A stretch of 27,193 bases of DNA from Silene noctiflora. Taxonomy: Eukaryota > Streptophyta > Magnoliopsida > Caryophyllales > Caryophyllaceae. The position numbers were made by a program, and so were the translations under genes. Numbering within the stretch: the first letter of the stretch is position 1; each line of letters opens with the position of its first letter. The stretch spans positions 58,828 through 86,020 of the forward strand of contig VHZZ01005287.1 in assembly GCA_009801015.1 (NCBI GenBank), written 5' to 3'. The notes under the pieces were generated by a model. That model was not told the DNA's origin. It saw only the letters and a list, made by a program, of their open reading frames with translations, and ran no database searches. Positions 21,874-27,193 of this stretch are shown piece after piece.

Positions 21874-21965
21874 CTCCCTCCGTTTTTTTTAATGATGTTC
21901 CCATTTCTTGAATATATGTGAGATTATTTTAATGAAATGGGAACATCATAAAGATATAGAGGGAG
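21874..21965. mobile_element. Very short Stowaway MITE (92 bp) in the 5'UTR intron
   Basis: It begins CTCCCTCCG and ends AGAGGGAG with TA on both sides (21872-21873, 21966-21967). Inner arms AATGATGTTCCCATTTC and GAAATGGGAACATCAT are a near-perfect match, so the whole element folds as a hairpin. Confidence 0.88.
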
Positions 21966-22147
21966 TACTAAATTCTTGAAATTGGGTAAGAATTAGACTT
22001 GACGAATATTGATTTGATGCCAATGAAAGCTGAATGGAGATAGATGCTCTGAATTATGATTATGTTTAATGAAGATGTGGAGGAAATTATGCTTGGAACA
22101 TGGTTGTACTCAAAGTAAATTGAAGTGCGTATATTGATGTTTCAGAA

Positions 22148-22414
22148 ATGGGGTTTATCATGGAGTTTGCTGAGAATTTGATTTTGAGGTTGATGGAGGA
22201 CCCGAAAGAAAGAGATAGAAGATTCAGGGAGCACTTGTACTCGCTTCAAGATAACTGCAAGAAAACCAAGGAAATGTGGAGCTTGCCGTTGAGGCCTTAT
22301 GGTTTTTGGACCTTTGAGCGCCACAACTCTCAGCTTGCTTGGGATGCTCAGATTAGCAATGTATCTGGTCGGAGGGACCCCTACGATGAGATCCTTGAGG
22401 ACACCACTAAGTGA
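22148..22414 (+). CDS. Small conserved plant protein, probably mitochondrial complex I subunit P1-like
   Basis: A single coding exon of 88 residues. The first ATG has AAATGG context and follows an acceptor (TGTTTCAG, 22138-22145). The protein begins MGFIMEFAENLILRLMEDP, continues with a charged, Arg/Lys-rich segment (residues 18-41), then PLRPYGFWTFERHNSQL and GRRDPYDEILED near the end. It has no membrane segment beyond the weakly hydrophobic N-terminus. From memory this matches a plant family annotated as the complex I accessory subunit P1 (Arabidopsis At1g67350 type), which would place it in the mitochondrial respiratory chain; I am sure of the gene, less so of that role. Introns lie in both untranslated regions. 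Confidence 0.8.
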   Translation: MGFIMEFAENLILRLMEDPKERDRRFREHLYSLQDNCKKTKEMWSLPLRPYGFWTFERHNSQLAWDAQISNVSGRRDPYDEILEDTTK

Positions 22415-22599
22415 AAGGTTTTTCCTTCTATGTTTTTTCTCTTTTATTAGTAGTTGACCATCCTTTTGATTTCAGTATGGTGTTGATGTTGTGTCTTGTA
22501 TTTGACTTTTTGACGATTTCATAGAGCCTAAAAATACTAATTTTTGCTGAGGAATTGCAAATGTGCTTATTATATGAATTTGTTGAGATCATTGTTTAC

Positions 22600-23230
22600 T
22601 GCTCCATTCTGTGTCTTTCTACATGTGCTTGTGGCTTTCTGATGCATGTTAATTACGTTGCCGTTGCTTTGCTTTGCTTGGTCATGGCTCCTAATGGAGT
22701 GTGGAGATCCTCTCCAGTACTTCTTAAGAACTGGAGGTCCAGTTCATATCAATGGCTAAGATATTCTTAGGAGATATAATCAAAGCTTCAAATTTTAACT
22801 ATTAAAAGTAATTAAACAAATTGTCAAACACCTCATGTCCTCATCAATCCTCCAGCATATATGCTCAGATCTTACGGCACTAATGGCTGCCATCCTAATC
22901 TTCATACGCACACCCAAAGTGACCCCTAGTCTTACGACCCAACCGGCAGCCATGTCTGACCTTCGAGAATTTCGGTGACAAAGATGAATTAGCCGGTCAA
23001 AATACGTTGATGAATCAAAAGTGCACCAGTTACCGATCTTGTTTGAAGGATATGGTGCACGAAAGGTGAGATGTAAAGCCTGAGCAAGTGGAATTACGAG
23101 GGTGGAGCTTGAATATAGCTCAATTCTGTGTCTTCCTATGTGCGCTTGTTACTTTCTGATACATGTTAGAAAACATTCACTATTTTCAGTTACTTTGCCG
23201 TTGCTTTGCTTGGTCTGGCCCCTATTAGAT
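22600..23230. repeat. Imperfect direct duplication about 515 bp apart
   Basis: Segments at about 22605-22700 and 23122-23220 share ATTCTGTGTCTT, CTTTCTGAT(G/A)CATGTTA and TTGCCGTTGCTTTGCTT, in the same order. The second copy has about 20 extra bases. The 300 bases between are unrelated and may be an insertion. Confidence 0.75.
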
Positions 23231-23361
23231 GGCATTATTTGAATTGTAATGTTGAAATTTCTCTAAGTGTGCTTCTGATCTAAAGGTGCTTGTTCAGATA
23301 GAGTTTGTAGTACGTTGCATGTCTGGAACTAGCCTTTCAAGTGTTTCATACTTCTATTATA

Positions 23362-23591
23362 CTCCCTCCGATCCACACCAATGGTAACATACCTTATTTA
23401 GTCTGAAAAATGACTAAATTACCCTTACACCCACTACCTATTTACAACTTTGCATCCACTCATCCACTCACCAACTACCCATTCATTTCATGTGGCCCCA
23501 ATCAAAGTTTCCAACTTTACCCCTCATTTTTTCACTTTTTCTTAAGTAACCTAATTTTCCTTATGTTACCATTTGTCTGGATCGGAGGGAG
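23362..23591. mobile_element. Stowaway MITE, 230 bp
   Basis: Terminal repeats of about 29 bp begin CTCCCTCCGATCCA and end TGGATCGGAGGGAG, and TA flanks both ends (23360-23361, 23592-23593). The extended arms ATGGTAACAT and ATGTTACCAT pair as well. Inserted in the 3'UTR intron of the small conserved gene. Confidence 0.93.
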
Positions 23592-23941
23592 TATGTCATA
23601 GTGTTGTACATGTTTTTTGTGGTTTGCAACTATCATGGTTTTTGTTGACATGATTTTGGGTGATGGTAATTAGCCTGGTTGAAGATCTTGGTTAACAATG
23701 AGAGGATAAAAAAAAACAATCGTATGAATTTTCTATGTTTTTTGGTTGATGATATGATTGCTTATTGTTGATTTTTGCTCTTCTACTATGAAATATTGGG
23801 AAGGAATAAAAGAAGAATGAAAACCTATGCTTGCTATAAACTTTCTTTAGACGCAGGAGCAGTAAGTCTTCTAGTGTTGTAGTTCATGTTCTTCTCTTTG
23901 GCTTTAATGCCCAGGGTTTATCTTGAATTTGTTGATTGCAG

Positions 23942-24110
23942 TGGAAGGAATGAACGCCGGAAAAATCCAACTATTCAACTGGAAGTTGGTATATTTTGTA
24001 TGTTTTGATTTCTGTTTAACAAGTTGAATGGAACTTGTGTTGTATTATTTGGCAACTCTGCTTTCGTTTCTAAAGACAAATGTTCAATAAAGTTTCCTGT
24101 TCAAAACTTT
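23942..24110 (+). other. Last noncoding exon of the small conserved gene
   Basis: It starts after TTGATTGCAG with GTGGAAGGAATGAACGCC and contains AATAAA at 24086-24091, a canonical polyadenylation signal. The end is taken as about 20 bases after that signal. Confidence 0.45.
24086..24091 (+). terminator. Polyadenylation signal AATAAA
   Basis: Canonical signal in TTCAATAAAGTTTCC, followed by a T-rich segment, about 145 bases into the last noncoding exon. Confidence 0.55.
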
Positions 24111-24642
24111 TATTGAGTGTCTGAATGATAAAAACACTTAATTCCATTGTAAAACTTCTTTATTTCAAATATTGCCATTGGGGAACTTATTGACCTTTTT
24201 TTTCCGTCAAAATGTTGTGTGCGGTTGAACTTAAAACTTATTGTCCACGTAGATTTTTGGTCGAATTTAAACTTATTGTCTACGTAGAATTTTTGAAAAT
24301 CCTAACATGAAACACGAAATAGACATGCCACTCATTGACATATTTCCTTGCTTATCACACCATTACCAATGTGTCTAAAGACACGCTATTCATCTATTCG
24401 TAGTGGCGTGCGAGCGTGTCTTGGTTACTCCATCCTATCTTCACAACTCCGCCCATAAGCATTGTGTCCGCCGCAATTAGTCTTTGCCTTTATTTGACCG
24501 CAGAGAAAAGTCGTCGCGTCCATCTCTTGCTTCTCATCGATAATTTCACACATTTTGCTACTGTTTTTTGTTCTGAAACTTGATCGTTTAATTCACATTC
24601 TATGAATTTTCAGCAATTGTTATGATAAATGTAGGTATTCTT
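24111..24642. other. Intergenic sequence with a short direct repeat
   Basis: ACTTATTGTCCACGTAGA (about 24237) recurs as ACTTATTGTCTACGTAGA about 34 bases later. Nothing else recognisable. Confidence 0.5.
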
Positions 24643-24845
24643 GTTTCAGACGGTCTTATTTTCAAACCAGAAATCACCATTTTTTAATAGAATTTAATCA
24701 TTTAATGACAAAACGTTTTAACTAAAATTGTCACTTTTTACCTTGAAAATAATGGTAATATTTTATCAGAAAATAGGAACAGTTTATCGTAAAATGGCTA
24801 CATTTTGTTCGTCTTATTTTAGATGGAAAATAGTCCGTTTGAAAT
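24643..24845. mobile_element. Degenerate foldback element with GTTTCAGACGGTC ends
   Basis: GTTTCAGACGGTC (24643-24655) is complementary, with mismatches, to GTCCGTTTGAAAT (24833-24845). The interior is AT-rich and noncoding. The AGACGG core is shared with the foldback at 21030-21226. Confidence 0.4.
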
Positions 24846-25054
24846 AAAAATTTGCGTAACAAAATACTACTCTGGCAAAAAGTTGATTGTTTATGAGATC
24901 CGTTAAATTCAGTTATAAGGATCACTAATAGAGTAGTTTTGTGATGGTATGAGAATTTGCATTTTAAAACGACGACAAATGTTGTTATGCCTCAATGATT
25001 GAGCTGAGTTAGTTTTCATTGAGAAAAATAAGAGTAATTTATGTCGACCGAACA

Positions 25055-25340
25055 AACACCGCCACCCTCCCACGACCTATCCCTCACTGCTCACGACTTA
25101 ACTCTCCCACCACCATACCCCGACTCCTCCCACGTCATCGGCGGGACCATCATCAAACCACTCTGACGACATTGGCCATAAACTACCACCAACAAACCCC
25201 ATCATACTACACTAATTAGCCCTTAATTAATTTAGACAAAACCCTAATTAAAAAAAAAAAAAGAACATTATGAGAGTCAATTTAATTATTAATAGGGTTA
25301 ACGAATTAAATTCTTGTTCTTGACTCATATAATCAAAACA
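25055..25340. repeat. Second, partial copy of the GC-rich repeat
   Basis: CCACCCTCCCACGACCTAT onward matches 19960-20110 closely, including CACTAATTAGCCCTTAATTA, and then the AT-rich tail. It lacks the 148-bp duplication and I see no inverted ends, so it is a truncated or rearranged copy in the same orientation. Confidence 0.85.
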
Positions 25341-25356
25341 GTACTGTGAAATAATA

Positions 25357-25532
25357 ACCTCCCTCCGTAATAGGACTGACAAGTATTTTATCTCCTTGTT
25401 GTCAAGACCCCAGTGAAAAAATAAGAATCTATCGGAGATAGTGTTACGATTGCTAACAGGGCGTGGTGTCTTTCATGCACTTTCGCTTATTTGTTTAACC
25501 TCCCTCCGTAACAGGACTTACAAGTATTTTAT
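25357..25532. repeat. Two direct copies of a Stowaway-like end
   Basis: ACCTCCCTCCGTAA(T/C)AGGACT with CAAGTATTTTAT occurs at 25357-25391 and 25498-25532, 141 bases apart, in the same orientation. The matching inverted end (GGAGGGAG) is missing, so these are half-elements or a duplicated remnant. Confidence 0.7.
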
Positions 25533-25863
25533 TTATAATCAAATCAGTACCTTTTAATTGTCTTATTTTCATGTCGTTTAACTTCAACTTCTCTCTCACA
25601 GGTTCTACAATCCTGCTCCATGGTGGTGCCTTGCCTTCATGCCTTAATAAAACCTTATCCAAAAAAGTACAAACCATGCTTTCAAATCTCAATTGCAAAA
25701 TCGCCATGGAAACAAGTTTTAAGAATACACATTAAGCAAGACGAACGGGAGAATTACATAAACACCAGGCAAGAAGGAATAAATAAATTTTAAAAAAAAT
25801 AAAAATAAAAATAAAAATAAATAAATAATGGGAAAATTGGTAAATCTAGTTTTATACAAACAA
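25533..25863. other. Intergenic sequence ending in an A-rich run
   Basis: A minus-strand frame of 70 residues (25495-25707) runs into the Stowaway-like repeat and shows no domain. An A-rich (AAATA)n tract lies at 25788-25827. Confidence 0.45.
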
Positions 25864-25894
25864 CTAGCTTAAAACCCGTGCAAAATTGCACGGG
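25864..25894 (-). mobile_element. Probable Helitron 3' terminus
   Basis: On the minus strand a perfect 9-bp-stem palindrome (25875-25894, CCCGTGCAATTTTGCACGGG) is followed after seven bases (TTTTAAG) by CTAG and then T. This is the layout of plant Helitron 3' ends: GC-rich hairpin, short spacer, CTRR, insertion before T. The element would extend to the right; I did not find its 5' TC end, and no Rep-helicase frame is present in the window. Confidence 0.55.
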
Positions 25895-26220
25895 CATGTA
25901 TAAAAAAATATATAAATAGTCATTTAAATTTTTTTAATTATAATATCATTCAATATTATAGTATGAATGTACAAAATTTTACACATTCAAATTAAAGTAC
26001 AAAATTGAATTGAGATTCAACATTTATAATACTTCTAACATTTAGACCAAATTGATATATAATTGGTATAATAATCGGTGAAAACTTTTTTATGCCCGTG
26101 TCTCATATCTTCACCAAAGCATTCATAAGTCAATGTGATTATACTCATATCTTATTTCGTAATGATGATAACTTCGAATGTAAGCGAATTACACTCGTCC
26201 CAGAAGTTTTAAAAGGGGGT
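25895..26220. other. AT-rich sequence, no gene seen
   Basis: No coding frame or repeat is recognisable. It may belong to the body of the putative Helitron. Confidence 0.4.
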
Positions 26221-26310
26221 TTTTGTAAATAACCCTCTTATATGTTCCTCTTTTTACAAATAACCCCCTTATATGTCCATTTTTTGTAATAACCACCTTA
26301 ATTCCTCCTT
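26221..26310. repeat. Three tandem 30-bp units
   Basis: Units 26221-26250, 26251-26280 and 26281-26310 follow the pattern TTTTTACAAATAACCCCCTT plus ATATGTCC, with increasing divergence in the third. An N at 26315 follows directly. Confidence 0.85.
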
Positions 26311-26442
26311 AAATNAAAAATTAACACCCAAACTGAATTACGATGACGAATTTTATAAAACCCGATCTAATTACGACATTCCTACTTTAACTTAAGTAAC
26401 CTACCCTTACTAACTTAAAATGGCTAGATAGACTAGTTATTA

Positions 26443-27193
26443 TGGTGACATATGATAAATGTGGCCATTTCATTAAAGAGTGTACCTATGTTAAAGGTTT
26501 GAACAAACTGAAACTGGTGGTGACAAATGTACTGGTGACATATGTAGTGGTGTTAATGTGACCATCTTGTCTAATTAATGTAAATCTGATGTCTTTGGCT
26601 TAAACTGGTAACATGTATAGAAGAGTGGAATTCCTCCTGTAATATGTACATTTGTTTAAGTATGTTAAACAATGTTGCAAAAGCTTAAACTGNTGACATG
26701 TTTGTAAGTAGTGAAAAAGTAACCATGTTGTATGATTAATGTACCTATTTTAGCATGGAACAGAGAACTTCAGTTTTGGCTTAAACTGGTGACATGATTA
26801 GGAACATGAAATTGTGGCCATCTTGTTCAATATATGTAACTATCTTAGGTGTTCTTGGATCATGTACTACAATTAATGTACCTATTAGTGAGCATTTGTT
26901 TTACTACTCTGGCAGATATTCCTGAGCAAGCAGAACCCCTTAAGGTTGGCAAGCATCACTCAAAAAAGAGAATGGAAGTTAGGCAAAGCTCTAAGAGGAA
27001 GTCAACCGATTGTGTAGTGGCTCCAAAAAAAAGACAACGAAAGGAAGGAACGTATGTATCCCGTTTAAACATCATGTTCTTTAACGATTAATGTATTCTG
27101 CTGACATGTTTGTAAGTAGTGAAAAAGTAACCATGTTGTATGATTGATGTACCTATTTTAGCATGGAACAGACAACTTCAGTCTTGGCTTAAA
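26443..27193. repeat. Minisatellite of 73-96 bp units
   Basis: Units start with TGGTGACATG or close variants at 26443, 26533, 26606, 26691, 26787 and 27099 and share GTAACCATGTTGTATGATTA, TGTACCTATTTTAGCATG and TTGGCTTAAAC. Positions 26694-26785 and 27102-27193 differ at only three bases. The array runs off the window edge and is interrupted by the exon-like segment at 26916-27051. An N lies at 26693. Confidence 0.85.
26916..27051 (+). CDS. Isolated exon-like segment encoding a basic peptide
   Basis: CTCTGGCAG precedes it and GTATGT follows it, so both splice sites are good. The open frame reads IPEQAEPLKVGKHHSKKRME..., ending CVVAPKKRQRKEGT: about 45 residues, rich in Lys/Arg, with two basic clusters like a bipartite nuclear-localisation signal. 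Intron phases would be 1 and 2. I recognise no domain; such tails occur in plant transposase-derived and other nuclear proteins. It is flanked on both sides by minisatellite, so it could be part of a gene extending to the right or a captured fragment in the putative Helitron. Confidence 0.35.

Larger units (their letters stand above)
22419..23941 (+). other. Intron in the 3' untranslated region
   Basis: The donor GAAAG|GTTTTT is four bases after the stop codon and the acceptor TTGATTGCAG ends at 23941. The intron contains a Stowaway MITE and an imperfect duplication. Because the junction is within 50 bases of the stop, it should not trigger nonsense-mediated decay by the usual rule. Confidence 0.5.

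Noticed and set aside
22142..22324. 60-residue minus-strand frame
   Set aside because: Antisense shadow of the conserved 88-residue protein.
25495..25707. 70-residue minus-strand frame
   Set aside because: It looks protein-like in places but its end is encoded by a Stowaway-like repeat and no domain or splice context supports it; a database search could reopen it.
26221..26310. CRISPR-like short repeats
   Set aside because: The 30-bp units are contiguous, with no spacers, in a plant genome; a simple tandem repeat.

Overview
The window is plant nuclear DNA, almost certainly from a eudicot. It is AT-rich and has long introns with GT..AG junctions. It is packed with plant-type repeats: Stowaway MITEs, foldback elements, LTRs and a Helitron end. 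It holds one fully readable clade II TGA bZIP gene. The repeat flavour, with many 'CTCCCTCC' Stowaway ends and foldbacks built on AGACGG motifs, reminded me of Caryophyllales, but that is only an impression. Two ambiguous bases (N at 26315 and 26693) mark this as assembled contig sequence.

Layout. Positions 1-443 are the untranslated leader, and 444 to about 2886 a long LTR, of a minus-strand Ty3/gypsy element of the Tat/Ogre type. It has a TATA box and a tRNA-Arg primer-binding site, and the leader carries three ACTCGGTCGAGT hairpins. Positions 2887-7700 are AT-rich intergenic DNA with short direct repeats, a LINE/SINE-like tail ending in a TGA-to-TTG microsatellite, and a foldback MITE. Positions 7734-7900 look like a promoter with a TATA box, a strong G-quadruplex tract and a splice donor, but no coding sequence follows. 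Positions 9177-10115 are a solo LTR with a perfect 5-bp target duplication. Positions 10261-11146 are a second LTR-like unit that contains antisense 5S rRNA-like sequence and is split by a Stowaway MITE.

The first real gene runs from about 12000 to 19350. It encodes a 332-residue TGA2/5/6-type bZIP factor from eight coding exons (15101-19002), preceded by a leader intron of about 2.4 kb. A perfect TGACGTCA site lies near its presumed transcription start, which suggests autoregulation. Positions 19555-20550 are a GC-rich repeat framed by inverted ends, with an internal 148-bp duplication and a partial second copy at 25055-25340.

The second gene (about 21300-24110) encodes an 88-residue conserved plant protein that I tentatively match to the mitochondrial complex I subunit P1. 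Its coding sequence is uninterrupted, but introns sit in both untranslated regions. A probable Helitron 3' end on the minus strand starts at 25864. The window ends in a 73-96 bp minisatellite that surrounds an isolated exon-like segment encoding a very basic, nuclear-localisation-like peptide.

The two genes show no operon-like or pathway link. One is nuclear and concerned with salicylate/stress transcription, the other probably mitochondrial. I did not find a clear novel multi-gene system. The most unusual items are the 5S-derived LTR, the exon embedded in a minisatellite, the TIR-framed GC-rich repeat and the hairpin-rich retroelement leader.
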